Assembly: GCA_002812745.2 (NCBI GenBank)
Contig: NCSJ02000315.1
Span: 1 to 50,093, forward strand
DNA length: 50,093 nt
Origin: Scytalidium lignicola
Taxonomy: Eukaryota > Ascomycota > Leotiomycetes
Direction: 5' to 3'
Shown piece by piece: positions 1-11,556 of this stretch. The position numbers and the translations under genes are program-made. Numbering within the stretch: position 1 is the stretch's first letter; each line of letters opens with the position of its first letter. A model generated the notes under the pieces. It did not search any database and was not told the DNA's origin. It worked only from the letters and a program-made list of their open reading frames with translations.

Positions 1-1385
1 CTGGGCCTGCGCCCAATGGCTACGGCACGCAACCACCTCAGTCCACGGCGTCTCCTGGACCTAAGAACCAACGTCTCAACCGCGGACCTGGTGGACCTGC
101 TACCCCACAGTTGAACCAGCCAATGCCATACCCCGATCCTAGAGCGTCTCCCCAGGTTGGACATGCTCCTCCTGACCATCGTGCTCCTCAATACCCCAAC
201 GTGGGGAACGCTTTGGCCGAGTTGGATCTTGAACGTCTGCCTGCTCACCAGAAGAAGGTCGAGTCGGATTGGTTCGCCATATTCAACCCCAGTGTGCCCC
301 GCGTGCTTGATGTTGACCTTGTCCACACTCTTCAGCATGAAAGTGTAGTATGCTGCGTGCGATTCAGTCACGACGGCAAGTATGTTGCAACTGGATGCAA
401 CAGGTCAGCTCAGATCTTCGATGTGGTTACCGGACAGAAGATTTGCATCCTGCAGGATGATTCGGTTGATTCAGTCGGAGATCTCTATATTAGAAGTGTT
501 TGCTTCAGTCCCGATGGAAGATACCTTGCCACAGGTGCCGAAGATAAACTGATCAGAGTATGTTTATACCTTTTTTGTGTTGTTGGCTACAATTTTTTGA
601 TACTGCCACTTACTAACCAACAAATCAGGTCTGGGATATTGCATCTAGAACTATCCGAAACACCTTCTCCGGTCACGAACAAGACATCTACTCCCTAGAT
701 TTTGCTCGTGATGGTCACACTATTGCTTCTGGCAGTGGTGACCGCACCGTCCGCCTCTGGGACATTGATGCCGGTCAGAATATCTTGACCTTGAGCATTG
801 AGGATGGCGTTACCACGGTTGCCATCTCTCCAGACACCAAATATGTCGCTGCAGGATCTCTCGACAAGAGCGTTAGAGTGTGGGATGCAACCACCGGCTA
901 TCTCGTTGAGCGCCTAGAAGGCCCAGATGGTCACAAGGACAGCGTCTACTCCGTTGCCTTTGCTCCTAATGGCAAGGATCTTGTATCTGGCAGTCTAGAC
1001 AAGACGATTAAGATGTGGGAGCTCGTTGCCCCAAGAGGTGGACACCCAAATACGGGACCAAAGGGTGGAAGATGCATCAAGACGTTCGAAGGACACAAGG
1101 TAAGTTCGGAAATTATGAAGGTGGTTCCTGATATAGGTGAAATGCTAACTGTTGGATTAGGATTTCGTTCTTTCTGTTGCTCTGACTCCAGATGGAAACT
1201 GGGTCCTTTCAGGATCCAAGGATCGTGGCGTCCAATTCTGGGACCCAAGAACTGGCAACACCCAACTCATGTTGCAAGGTCACAAGAACTCCGTCATCTC
1301 CGTTGCTCCAAGTCCAACTGGTGGATCTTTCGCTACTGGTTCTGGTGACATGCGTGCTAGAATCTGGAGCTACAAGAACATCTAG
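1..1385 (+). CDS. Tup1/RCO-1-type WD40 transcriptional co-repressor, 5' partial
   Basis: The C-terminal 416 residues of a general co-repressor that in other fungi works with Ssn6/Cyc8 in the nucleus. Exons are 1-557 (read from base 3), 629-1099 and 1161-1385; all junctions are phase 0 with GTATGT and GTAAGT donors. The visible part starts in a Pro/Gly/Gln-rich linker, passes the Tup1-type stretch [18 protein letters not shown] and then forms a WD40 propeller with repeats such as [34 protein letters not shown] and [23 protein letters not shown], ending RIWSYKNI. The N-terminal tetramerisation helix lies outside the window. The family assignment is secure from the linker plus the propeller; the exact gene name depends on the missing N-terminus. 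Confidence 0.93.
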
Positions 1386-2419
1386 ATTGCCTATCACATG
1401 CTCGGTGTGCTTATTTGCGATGACTTGGAAATGTCTGAACGGGATTAAGATGAATTGGTATTGGACGTGAACGGAAAGGGAAGGAATTTGATCAAATGGG
1501 CTGTGCATACATTACAACAGGGGCCAGCTGGGCGACATATGGCGTAACAGGAGGAAATTGGGTGCTCGAAAGTTTTTATTTCTCTTTCTCTTTTCATCAG
1601 CTGGTCATACATGAGGGATCTTTTGCTTATGTTTGAAGGAAGGAAAGGAAGGCTGTTTTTCCCCCTTTTGTTGTGTTAGGTCTATGTGTATTGTTCCATT
1701 TTGCCGTCCAGCCAAATATCCTCCCACCACCATTTTTTTTTTTCTTTCTCCTGTTATCGTTAATGTCCTTTTTCGGAATCTCTTTTTTTACGAAATGTAA
1801 TCAGAAAAAAACTAAAAAAGGGAATACCATTATAGTCATGATTTCAGAAGAGTGTTTCTGTTTTTGTTTAATTTAAATAATGCCTGCGTGTTATCGTTAA
1901 GAAGTGCACTGAGAGAGAGAGAGACTGTAATTATAGAGGCGGTTTGGATCTAACCTCCCCATGTAGACAAGAATCGCATTTAACTTTGACTAAAATGGAA
2001 ATCTGGGAGATATATAGACACTCAAAGGAGTATAGTAGTTAAAAGAAAGGGGAAAGAAAAAACGACCGTAACCTCCCCCACCCCCACCATTAACCTTATC
2101 CGTTAGTTATATTCAAGCCAAAAGATATATAGCTGAGTCCTTTCCCTAAAACAAACGCCACCCTCGCTCAAAAAGCAATGTACAAAGGGAATAGAGAATT
2201 TATCTCCAACAAGGTAGGTCGACAGAGAAAAAGTATAATCATGTCTCTTTCTTTTTTCTAGGGAGGAAGGGTCCACACGCGGTGATAGGAGTAGAAGTGA
2301 GGGAGGAGAGGAGGGGGGCGTAAATCGAATCTTTCAACTTCAAGCCTCCATTCCCCCATCCTCCCATCACCAGCCTCTATCTCCAACACCCAAAAACCCA
2401 GGGACGAGTTCTCCCCCCC
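1386..2419. other. Convergent 3' flanks of the Tup1 and DUF2015 genes
   Basis: About 1 kb between two converging genes. It holds T- and A-rich stretches, a short GA run near 1912-1924 and a C-rich patch near 2070-2090. I see no coding signal or RNA gene; it is best read as two 3' untranslated regions. Confidence 0.6.
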
Positions 2420-2900
2420 TCAACTAAAACTAACAAACTTCGGATCCCTCGGCCGTCCATCCGCCCCAATCCCATTCTTCGCAAACCTCATCTCCGTATA
2501 GATCCTCCTCGCCTCATCGAACCCCACCCGTCGCTTCCGCATGATCTTCTGGATCTCCCTCTTGCTCGCCTCGTCCAGCCCCGCGCGCGTGTCGCCCGAT
2601 GCGACATTCCCGGTCAGATCGAAGGCGGAGCTGGACAGGCCGGCTTCGATGTCACCCGTGAAGCTGGAGGGGAGACGGCTGTAGAGGTAGGAGGAGGAGA
2701 GGTTGAAGGGGAGGTGGAATGTTGGGAGGAGGGGGAGCCAGCGGGAGCGGGTTAGGTATGTAACTTTTTGTATGTTAGTTTTGTGTTAACTTTTGAGAGG
2801 GGTGATGGAGGATGGGAGGATGGGAGGATGGGAGAGAAAGGGACGTACTTGTAGAAAGGACGAGGAAGAAGAAACAGAGGGAGTAGAGGAGGTAGCCCAT
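2420..2900 (-). CDS. DUF2015 (UPF0357 family) small membrane-anchored protein
   Basis: A 131-residue protein made from two exons, 2849-2900 and 2420-2763 on the minus strand, so no single reading frame shows it. The first 17 codons encode a hydrophobic start (MGYLLYSLCFFFLVLST), a likely signal anchor. The remainder carries the family signature: FTGDIEAGLSSSAFDL, then a Gly-Leu-Asp helix with EIQKIMRKRRVGFDEARRI, and a C-terminal motif GIGADGRPRDPKFVSFS. Length and motif order match the fungal UPF0357 family (YCL012C in budding yeast), whose function is unknown. The intron (2764-2848) has a GTACGT donor and a GGATGG tandem repeat. It is divergent from the eL28 gene and shares its upstream region. 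Confidence 0.85.
2801..2835. repeat. Short GGAGGATGG tandem repeat inside the DUF2015 intron
   Basis: Three to four imperfect copies of a GGATGGGA-type unit, giving several closely spaced GGG runs on the + strand and CCC runs in the transcript. It lies wholly inside the intron, so length changes would not touch the protein. Confidence 0.75.
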
Positions 2901-3388
2901 CTTTCTTTCCCTTCCAAACCTGAGTTTGGTTTGTTGCGACCCTTGTAAAGAAAATGGTTTAAGAATAAAACTAAGGAAATGAATATAGAAGTAAGGAACG
3001 GCGGTTTTGGGGATATTTCTTTGCAGGTATAAAGAGCCTGGAGCCGTTCGATATCAGCTCATAGCTAGCGATGCTTTTTTTGGGGGAAACCGGTACTTCC
3101 GATATTGGTTTCGTGATACGATACCAAGCCCAATCCTAATTAATCCGCCTGAGCTGACGCATGCTCGTTGCTCAGCCTTACTCTTCCTCTGGGCCTTATA
3201 TTCGAGGCATGAATAAGTCATGCAACCCAACCCAACAACCCACGATCAGAGGGGAGAGGTTAACCGAGTCGGCTTGCAATATGATTGGTCGCACACATCC
3301 TTTGGAATTTCGAGAATATTGGGAATTCGATCCTAGAACCTTTTGAGCCTGTTCAAGAACAATTACAAATATTATCTCTTCGTTAAAG
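2901..3388. promoter_or_regulatory. Divergent promoter region, DUF2015 (-) and eL28 (+)
   Basis: A 488-bp gap between two divergent start codons, so it must hold both promoters. A TATAAA-like element occurs near 3028. The last 40 bases before the eL28 ATG are A/T-rich with no ATG, as expected for a ribosomal protein leader. No defined factor site was recognised. Confidence 0.5.
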
Positions 3389-4308
3389 ATGTCTGGATTC
3401 TACTCGAACCAAGTGTCTTCGGACCTGATCTGGGAAGTTACCCGTATGTGTGTGTGTGTCTCTTTTATTCGGAAAATTGAACCTTATTCTTGTGGGAGGA
3501 AATGAGACTCTTTTTTTATGAAGATGTTGGAAACGAAAGAGTTTCTTTTCTTCTTTATTATGATGGAATCGAAAAGCTAATGGTGGTCCATTTTTTTTCC
3601 CCCTGCGTAGGAAACCAGAATGCTTTCCTCGTGAAGAGAAATACCGGTGGCGGTGTCCAATTCTCCCGTGATCCCTTCAACTTGGCCAACGTTCACTCTC
3701 GAAAGGTAAAGATAGGTGTCTCCTGGTTTTTTGAGCATCTTGCTAATTGAGTGTTATAGCATGCCGGATTCGTCAACCAGAAGGTAAACATTCCGCTGAT
3801 TCCCTGGGAAAGGACGAAAATATAATGGGAGAAGATATTCGAGGAATATATATACTGATTTGCGGGGAAAATAATATAGGCTGTCGGTATTCATTCAGCT
3901 GGTGAGAAAGGTGGTGTTACTTTGATCACCAAGAGGACAGGACAACCTCAACGACCAGGAAAGGCCACCATCTCTACCACCCTTGGCGGCAACAAGAGCA
4001 CAAGAAAGTGAGTCTCCTTACAACCTGCGCAAGACTCTCCTTTGTTAGGACTGGTGACATGCAAGAAGCAAGAAGCGAGGAAAGATACAGGATTAAATTG
4101 ATGCTAACTCTTGCGTTCCTTTTCTCGCAGGACTTATGCCAGTATCGTTGGCAGCACAGCCAAGACCGGCTACCGACCTGATATCCGTGCTGCGGCTGTT
4201 GCTCGTGCCAGTGCCATCCGTCGATCTCAACTACCTGTGAAGGAGGCCCCTGCGTCTAAGCTTCGTGGTGTAAAGGCCAAGAAGGCTGCTGCGGCGAAGG
4301 AGGCATGA
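3389..4308 (+). CDS. 60S ribosomal protein eL28
   Basis: A 159-residue large-subunit protein in five exons: 3389-3443, 3611-3705, 3760-3783, 3880-4007 and 4131-4308. The start MSGFYSNQVSSDLIWEVTRN, the following QNAFLVKRNTGGGVQFSRDP and the middle HAGFVNQKAVGI match the eL28 family, present in filamentous fungi and animals but missing from budding yeast. The C-terminus is Lys/Ala-rich (KAKKAAAAKEA), usual for eukaryotic ribosomal proteins. Exon 3 is only 24 bases, flanked by GTAAAG and GTAAAC donors, and is essential for the family motif. The many introns in a short gene fit ribosomal protein genes of ascomycetes. Confidence 0.95.
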
Positions 4309-5619
4309 ACGGTTGGGTCTGTATCTAGCAATTGAAGAAAGGAATGGGAAGGGAAGCAAGGATAGGAACGGTGGTCTACTAGTTCGCTCTCATGGCACAG
4401 CGGCCCTTGGTAGGGTCCCATATTAGGAGTTTAGATGAGGCTACTGGTTCAATGAACTTTATTCTCTCCTGGAGTACGCTGCTTGGTTGCTAACAGAAAT
4501 TGGAAGGTGATATCTAAGTTTAAGCCTTTCTCAGGTCCTCGGCTCTGACTGTCAGCTGGTAACTGGCTAAAAGCGGTCCCAATCACTGATTTTCTATGGT
4601 ATCTTTGCGGCGTCGAAGGTAACCGTATTTTTACTATTGCTATTTTCCTTCTGGGAAGTCTTTTGTTATACATAAAATATCAATTTTGCTTTGGATTCTC
4701 TTCTCTTTTCCTGCTAATATACTCGACGCTTGCTACTTGGGAAGCAGGATTGGATAATGGCATTATTAGGTGATTCTGATTCTTATACCTGCATAATCAT
4801 CTTGGTGATGATGATCCGTTTGTCTTCTTACAAGCCACGTGAGGACTTATTCAAGAAATGCCGTGAAGCCCGTGCTCGTGTAAGGCTTACACCTGCATTG
4901 ACAAATTGACAGCAAAAGGCTGAGTAGTTCGGCTGTTGGGAGACAAACCGAGCTCCCCCCTTTTTCGTGATCGGGGACTCCACAGCCGCCCTGTTGATCC
5001 ATACAAGCACATCCTTTGCCCCTTTGCGGCCACAACTTTCCCCAGAGTGTGCACCGGCATGTGAAAAGCATCGGCAGGAATCGTGCAACTAAGCCATCCA
5101 ATCCGATCTGGCCCGAGAAGGGTGGCCTCGGGCATTTGAGCGGTAGATGCCATCCGATACTGTTGGAGAACCGAGCTTCTAGAAAAACATGAAAACACTT
5201 ATATATATATACCAGATGCCGCGTACCCAAAAGCAAAAAGGACTCAATTCTATGCATTGAACCGGTTACAAAATCACGAGCGACTCGAAAAATACCTCGT
5301 TGGAATTATATTCGTAACACGCGCCTGTCTCTGCCCCTCCTCATTAGCTCGCTTACAACCCCTCACCTCAATCTTGACCCCTCCATATTCGCGATCCGGC
5401 GTTCCCCAACCACTAGGCCCTTCATCTATTCACTACTCTCTTCTCATTTTTCTGCTGATACATGATTCTCTGAGAGATTGATTGTATTGACACTTTAAGA
5501 ACTACAATTTCAGGTTTGTTACACTTTGTTGCACGCAGAGACGTTGAAGCTCAACGCGGGGAACGAGGCTAACCATCATAAAGTCTTTTATATAGCTCCT
5601 TCCGTCAAACGCCGCCATC
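4309..5619. other. eL28 3' flank and malate dehydrogenase promoter region
   Basis: A 1.3-kb gap between tandem genes. The left part should hold the eL28 3' end. A run of alternating TA (about 5200-5211) and a pyrimidine-rich stretch from 5330 to 5460 lie in front of the dehydrogenase gene and look like promoter and leader sequence. Open frames here on the minus strand overlap each other and resemble no known protein. Confidence 0.5.
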
Positions 5620-6998
5620 ATGGTTAAAGCAGGTATGGCTATATCTAGACATAAAATAGGACTATAGAGAGGAAGAGACAGACTAACCCAAGGTCACCAC
5701 AGTCGTCGCTGGTGCTTCTGGTGGTATTGGACAGGTACTGTTGCTCAACATCCCCATCGCGGGGTAGCAGAAAAAAGCAATTGCGCCATCACTAACATCT
5801 TCCCAACAGCCATTGTCCCTCCTCCTCAAGCTATCTCCTCTCATCTCCGAATTGGCATTGTACGATGTTGTAAACACTCCTGGTGTCGCTGCTGATCTGT
5901 CGCATATCTCATCCCCTGCTGTACGTATACACTTATACAAGTGAGAGCACGGCGCATAGAGCTAATTGGAGGAATAGGTAGTCAAGGGTTACCTTCCTAA
6001 AGACGACGGAGCTAAGCTAGCTTTCAAAGATGCAGATATCATTGTCATCCCAGCTGGTATTCCTCGTATGTATACCACATTCAATATGCAGTAAGAAAGC
6101 AAGAAACACACGGAATCTGATCAGAGAATGTCCAACAGGCAAGCCAGGAATGACCCGTGATGATCTCTTCAACATTAATGCTGGCATCGTTAAGGGCCTC
6201 ATCGAAGTCATCGCCGATGTTGCACCAAAGGCCTACATTCTCATCATCTCCAACCCCGTCAACTCTACCGTCCCCATCGCCGCTGAGGTCCTCAAGGCAA
6301 AGGGTGTCTTCGATCCTAAGCGTCTCTTTGGTGTTACCACTCTAGATATTGTCCGTGCAGAGACTTTCGTTGCCGAGATTGTCGGCGAGAAAAACCCCCA
6401 GAACCTCACCATCCCCGTCATTGGTGGTCACTCTGGTGAGACTATTGTCCCTCTCTTGAGCCAGGCCAAGCCTCCCGTTACCATCCCATCGGATAAGCTG
6501 GCCGATTTGATTAAGCGTGTACAATTCGGTGGTGACGAGGTTGTGAAGGCTAAGGATGGCGCTGGCTCTGCTACTCTCTCCATGGCTTTTGCTGGTTTCC
6601 GGTAAGTTTGGTTGCTTCGAGGTGACTACAAAAGCCTTTGGCTAATTTAGTTCAGTTTCGCCGAGAAGGTTCTCAAGGCCTTGAGCGGCACCACCGGTCT
6701 CGTTGAGCCAAGTTTCGTCTACCTCCCAGGTGTTCCAGGAGGCGAGGCTATTGCTAAGGAGACTGGCCTCGACTTCTTCTCTGTTCCAATTGAGCTTGGC
6801 GTAAGGACTGCTCGTTCGTATTTGTTAATGAATGTAATATACTAACGCAATAAATAGACTACCGGAGTTGTTCAAGCCCAAAACCCAATCCCACACCTCG
6901 ATGAGAGCGAGAAGAAGCTTCTCCAGGTCTGCATAGAGGGATTGAAGGGCAACATTGCCAAGGGTGTCTCCTTCGTTCACAACCCTCCTCAAAAGTAG
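5620..6998 (+). CDS. Malate dehydrogenase, NAD-dependent, probably cytosolic
   Basis: A 330-residue enzyme interconverting malate and oxaloacetate with NAD. Seven exons close in phase: 5620-5632, 5703-5734, 5810-5920, 5978-6065, 6139-6601, 6656-6800 and 6858-6998. It begins [20 protein letters not shown], so the Rossmann glycine motif starts at about residue 8 with no mitochondrial presequence. The arginine-bearing substrate loop is [17 protein letters not shown], followed by [12 protein letters not shown], and the catalytic histidine sits in [12 protein letters not shown]. The C-terminus PPQK is not a peroxisomal SKL-type signal. Cytosolic location is inferred from the ends of the protein; an unseen alternative first exon could still target it elsewhere. 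Confidence 0.95.
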
Positions 6999-7650
6999 AA
7001 CTACCCACTTGAGTCTCTTCTCCTCATGATTCTTCTCTTTTTGTACCCTATATCCTTCAGACGAGAAGCACCAAACAATGTATACTGCTTGGAATCATCT
7101 ATCATCTGAGCGTTTTCCGTTTCAGCCTTTTTCTAGCGAGTGAAAGACCTGTACTCCCCAAGGCCTGGTAAGAATTCGCTTACTGATTCGTTGTATTTTG
7201 TCAAATAGGCTATGATACGCTCCAAATGCCCGGTTTTGAGAGCTTGTGGTATTCATGTCCCTCTTCTCATTTCCTTTGTGTTCTTCAGCTGCTGCATTAG
7301 ATTGAAGAATTAGGTTGGTAATCTTAGAGGAAGTAAGGAATGGAAATAGAGAATCTGAGGACAAGTTCGGATCAACTTCCTGCTAGAACCATGGAAATAA
7401 AATGATCTCGTCAAATCGGACCAGTCTATAAGAATTCCGCNTTTTTTTTCTGTAAAACAAGAAGTTTCCAAGCCTTTTATAGCTGCTGGACGTTCGTTGC
7501 CTGGACCCATCTATCCATGTGAATGCAGCACCAAACCGATTCCGTCACGCCAAACGCCATGCTCTATGCCGCTAAATCGCAAGACTCCCCCAGACCTTTA
7601 CAAATACCTGGTCTCTGCCCAGCCAATAACCACCTAAAGTATTCCAGTGG
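6999..7650. other. Convergent 3' flanks of malate dehydrogenase and Trs33 genes
   Basis: A 650-bp gap between converging genes, with one N at 7441 touching a run of T. No gene-like frame that resembles a protein was found. Confidence 0.55.
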
Positions 7651-8633
7651 TCAGGGTTTCGAGCCAGCAGACTTAATCTGGAATGTTGCACCAGGTAATT
7701 CTGCACTCTCCGCCTGCACCGTAGCAGTGATACCCATACTAGATAAAGCACCCCTAATAATACCACAAGGGAACCAGAGAAACTATATGTGAAGCAGTAT
7801 ACTATTAGCGGTGATTCCACATAGCACATTCTGAAAAAGGAGTAATCCCAGGTCCCAGTCTAGAGGCTTTCCCGAAGACAAGGGTAATCTAGCATACACA
7901 TGAAAAGGAGTGGAAAACATACCGGTTGAGCCCTCACAACAGCCTGCCCACCAGCTTCCGTACTCATGCGCGCAAATGGCCGGAAAGAATTATCCGTTAA
8001 TACGTAAACGCCTCGATGGTTGGTCTTCAAGTTATCAATCTGCTTCCTAAAGACTAGCATCCAGAGATCTTTGCATAGAAACTTAATCACATCCAGCGTG
8101 TCGGTGAAACGAGGTCGATCGCGAGAAAAGCTGCAATAAAAAATAGAATTGTTAGCCTAGTATTCCAAGGGGGTCCAAATTCCACCACATCCTGGGTCAC
8201 AAAGACTAGATCAATCACCCATAATATCCTTCCTGCCTTCTCACCAGTATAAATTGTAGCTGTTTCTCTTTCTCTCTTACACAGGAATATCCCACAAGAA
8301 TCAACAAAAAGAACAAACATACCGTTCGACCAATCCCTGTCCAACCCTATAACCCAAATTCTCCAACCTAAAAAACACCGCATCCCGCTCCTCATCCTCC
8401 TCCATGGTCCTCGAAGCAGCAGCAATGCTCTCGCCATTATTCTTGTCCCGTTCCTTCTCCGTCATCCCATTCGCATTTGCATGTCCTGCGCTAGAGGCAA
8501 AGTCCACTTCTCGGACAATCCGGTATGCCATCGGCACCAGTTCGATCATTAAGAGGTCAAGACATGAGGTGTTAAGGAAGGAGGCAGTGGGGTCGGTGGA
8601 GTTATAGGGCGGCAGGGGGCTATCGAAGGACAT
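7651..8633 (-). CDS. TRS33: TRAPP complex subunit Trs33 (TRAPPC6 type)
   Basis: A 216-residue Bet3-superfamily subunit of the TRAPP tethering complex, which acts as exchange factor for Ypt/Rab1 in ER-Golgi traffic. Minus-strand exons are 8323-8633, 7923-8130 and 7651-7782, all closing in phase with GTATGT donors at both introns. The N-terminal half has FLNTSCLDLLMIELVPMAYR, then a low-complexity Glu/Asn insertion, then FFRLENLGYRVGQGLVERFS. Exon 2 gives FTDTLDVIKFLCKDLWMLVF and the family motif LKTNHRGVYVLTDNSFRPFA. Exon 3 ends with FLWFPCGIIRGALSSMGI and the short tail ATFQIKSAGSKP. The insertion near residues 55-85 is longer than in yeast, a variable site of the family. Confidence 0.92.
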
Positions 8634-9080
8634 CTTAGGGTCGGTGGTCTAGGATGAGAGAAGGAGAAAAGTAAGTGCATGGATTTGGCTTGGGGTGTGG
8701 TGGTTGTGGAGACTAAAAGGTGTCAAGTTTGTGGTTAAAGTTGAAGCTTCGGTGGTTCGAAGCTCGGTTCGTTCCGTATGTATCCTAGCTCAGGTACCGT
8801 ATACCAATTACAATCTATTATTTCGCAACCTTTATTAGAAATCTTAAATTTCTTAGGTTCATAAAAGGGTATTGTAACTAATCAGCTATCCATATTTAGC
8901 ACAGGCTACTAAGGAGCAACCATCCTAAGGCCCCCTTAAACCATAGACGCCAGTTTTATTCCCTAAGCCAGACACCCCGCCTATATACGCCATACCAATG
9001 CGTGCTAACCCAAGCTCATGAAAGTTATGTTACAGTTCAAAGGAAATTTCTCATCAGAAATCATAATAGCTGGCGCGACC
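8634..9080. other. Trs33 promoter and SUMO ligase 3' flank
   Basis: A 447-bp gap between tandem minus-strand genes. A/T-rich around 8810-8880; nothing further recognised. Confidence 0.5.
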
Positions 9081-11189
9081 TCAGTAATGTGGCCCGTAGG
9101 GGCTTCCCCACATTGGTAGTCTATTTGATGTACCAGTTGATTGCGCTCCACTTGAATTTAACTGCGTAGCACTAGGGTTCGTACCCCTCAACGACAGTCC
9201 ATTCAAAGGAGTCGCAACTGATGGGTTAACTGGAAAATTGCTGCTCGTGGGGGNCCCCATTGATGGAATATTGTGCAATACATTGCCATTACTTAGGTGT
9301 TGTCGTTTAGGAGCTCTAGACACTGGTCCCTCGTCTTCATCACCACTTGAGGTAAGATCAATGACTGCTGATATCGGTCTCTTACCACTTGTTGGCCCTG
9401 ATGATGATGGAGTTGACTGTTCCCGAGACAAGACTACCGGGGCAGCACTGGGCGTCCTCAATGAACCGAAGCTTCCAACACTTCCACCTTTGATAGTTTG
9501 ACCAGTATTTGTTACTTCAATTAGATCGTCATCATCATCGTCATCGTCATCGTCAGACCGAAAGCCATTCATATTTGAAGATTGTTCTTTATGGTATAGT
9601 TTCCACTGGCCCTCGGGCTCTATAGTGACCTGGTCGGCCGATTTCGGGGTGTTTTTTAGTATATCTTTTACGTACCTATTAACTTGTCAGAATTCAGTTC
9701 GACTCTAATGCTGCTATACTTACTCATCTACTGCCAGACTATCAAAAGGGGCCGGATTATTGCATATAGGACATAGCCACGTGGGGCCTTGCTCCTGTAG
9801 TTGTAAATATGATGTTGCGTCGAAACATTGGTTATGTCGACATGTAATTCCACGAATGGGTAAAGTTATCCTTAACGTGGAGAGAGGACATTTAAGTGAC
9901 AGTACAGATGCAGTAGCCACTATATCGGCATCTCGTGCTTTACTAATCACTAAACTCATGTTATTAGGCTGAATCAAGGGAACTGAGTGGCAAAATCTTA
10001 CTAGAGTTAATAACTGATTCTTTCGATATCCTCTTCCCTTCTTCAAGTTGTTTCACAAGCTCCGTCACTGGCGTTGCTGTTACGACCCACACTGATAAAA
10101 AGAATTTCTAGCAACAATTAGCAAATGCCAGTCTTTATTGGGCAAGGGGTGGGAGAACAGCAACCACCCTAAAGATATTGGAAACACCAAATTTTAGACA
10201 TGGGGCAAAGTACACACCTTGGACGTCAATGCATAGATCATCTCAACATTGTTTGGATAAGATTGATGTTTCAACCTTAGTTCTTTGGTGATATCCACAG
10301 GTCTAGTTGATCCAGGTTTGTTCTTCAGGCCGCGGAGATTTGCCTTTACTTCTCCACCATTGACTTTAATTTCCGATTGGTGAGGGAATGCAATATCTTG
10401 TAGGCCATGTCCTTCGCCGGCGCAAAACACCATAACTTTTTTTTGACGGGTCTTGTAGCACCGTTGATAATATTGGATAATCCATTACTTTTAGTTGAAT
10501 CGAGACGGTGTGCCGGTGTTGTGCCATAGCTAGATAGGGTTATCAACAATTGAACATGTGTACCGTATTCTTACTTACTCTCACAAGGCTTTGTGGGTCC
10601 AAGTTGCTTTTCGAACTTATAAAAAGGGCTGGACTTGAACATTAAATCTAGAACCCAGTCAGATCTCAATACAATTGATATAAAGCAGCCAAACCTACTA
10701 GGTTGGCCATTCATCCGCACTCCTGGAGTAGGCATGGTACGAAGGCCATTAGCTGCGCCAACATTGTACGGACTTGTACGGTTTGAGTACGGTGACACAG
10801 AAGCCCCTGGAGAAGCGGAACTTCCATATCCGTAAGATGTTCCTGCCGTTGGAATCGTAATTGGGTTTTCTAACCATCCTTTAAGTCTATTGAACCTTGT
10901 AACATCTTTCATATCAGCAGCGTATCGTATCCCTATATGATGCAAATGCATTAGTCTATGTATTGTAAAACTTCTAGCAGGTTGTAAAGTATAAAACGAG
11001 CTTCTTCATAGCAGGTATTAGTTTGAACTCACGATCTATGATTCGTTGTTGAAGGTCAGCCTTAACTCCGGTCGATTTAAGCCCCTCATACTGGCAGATC
11101 TGAGATAGAATCCTGTTGATCAGTCCAGTACTTTTGACCATCCTAACGACTGGTTCAGGATCGAGGTAACCGCTTCCCACCGAGGCCAT
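9081..11189 (-). CDS. Siz/PIAS-type SUMO E3 ligase (one frame break at a homopolymer)
   Basis: A nuclear SUMO ligase of about 582 residues. Minus-strand exons: 11033-11189, 10579-10932, 10218-10529, 10002-10107, 9724-9949 and 9081-9675. Domains in order: SAP (about residues 15-52), PINIT (about 160-300, with FKSSPFYKFEKQLGPTKPCE and NLRGLKNKPGSTRPVDIT), SP-RING (about 325-385, zinc ligands in TCRHNQCFD and WLCPICN), then a disordered tail with a ten-Asp run next to DLIEV and a second acidic motif VIDLTSSGDEDE, both SUMO-interacting-motif-like. Exon 3 changes frame at a run of eight T (10437-10444); one base fewer restores the frame and makes exon 3 end in phase. An N at 9254 falls in the tail, so the last 58 residues are uncertain. 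Confidence 0.9.
9526..9555. repeat. GAT/GAC trinucleotide repeat coding poly-Asp
   Basis: Ten consecutive aspartate codons in the SUMO ligase tail, read on the minus strand. It is adjacent to a hydrophobic DLIEV motif, so repeat length may tune the acidic patch of a SUMO-interacting motif. Confidence 0.85.
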
Positions 11190-11556
11190 CTTAAGCCTTA
11201 TGTGACGGAGAGAAGGTGAGGCTAGACCTGCTACATTAAAGGCAGTGAATCTCTTTAATAGTCGGCCTCCCTTGGTAACAGATCCTTCTAGTCACAGCCC
11301 AAAGAATAGAATGATCAAGCGGACAGCCGCACGCTGAAAGCACGTTCAAGACTTCACGTTGATGCTGCCCTATCTCTCAGCAGAAATCACCGAAAATGGT
11401 CACCGCTCGGCAGAATGTGCGGTGCTAACCTAGTTAGACAAAGATTCACAAGAAATTTAGATGTTAAGTATTATTTCCCCTCCGAAGACAAATTGCGAAC
11501 AGATTTGTTACTAGCTACCTCAATTTCATTTGAATAGAAGTCATACAATCAGAAAC
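11190..11556. promoter_or_regulatory. Divergent promoter region, SUMO ligase (-) and DUF2423 (+)
   Basis: A 367-bp gap between two divergent start codons, so both promoters should lie here. No distinct TATA box or known site was recognised. Confidence 0.5.

Noticed and set aside
4796..4925. C/D snoRNA (GTGATGATGA box near 4805, CTGA near 4919)
   Set aside because: No matching C'/D' pair or terminal stem, and both boxes are short enough to occur by chance.
7523..7792. 89-codon + strand frame
   Set aside because: It is antisense to the last exon of Trs33, which has clear family similarity on the minus strand.
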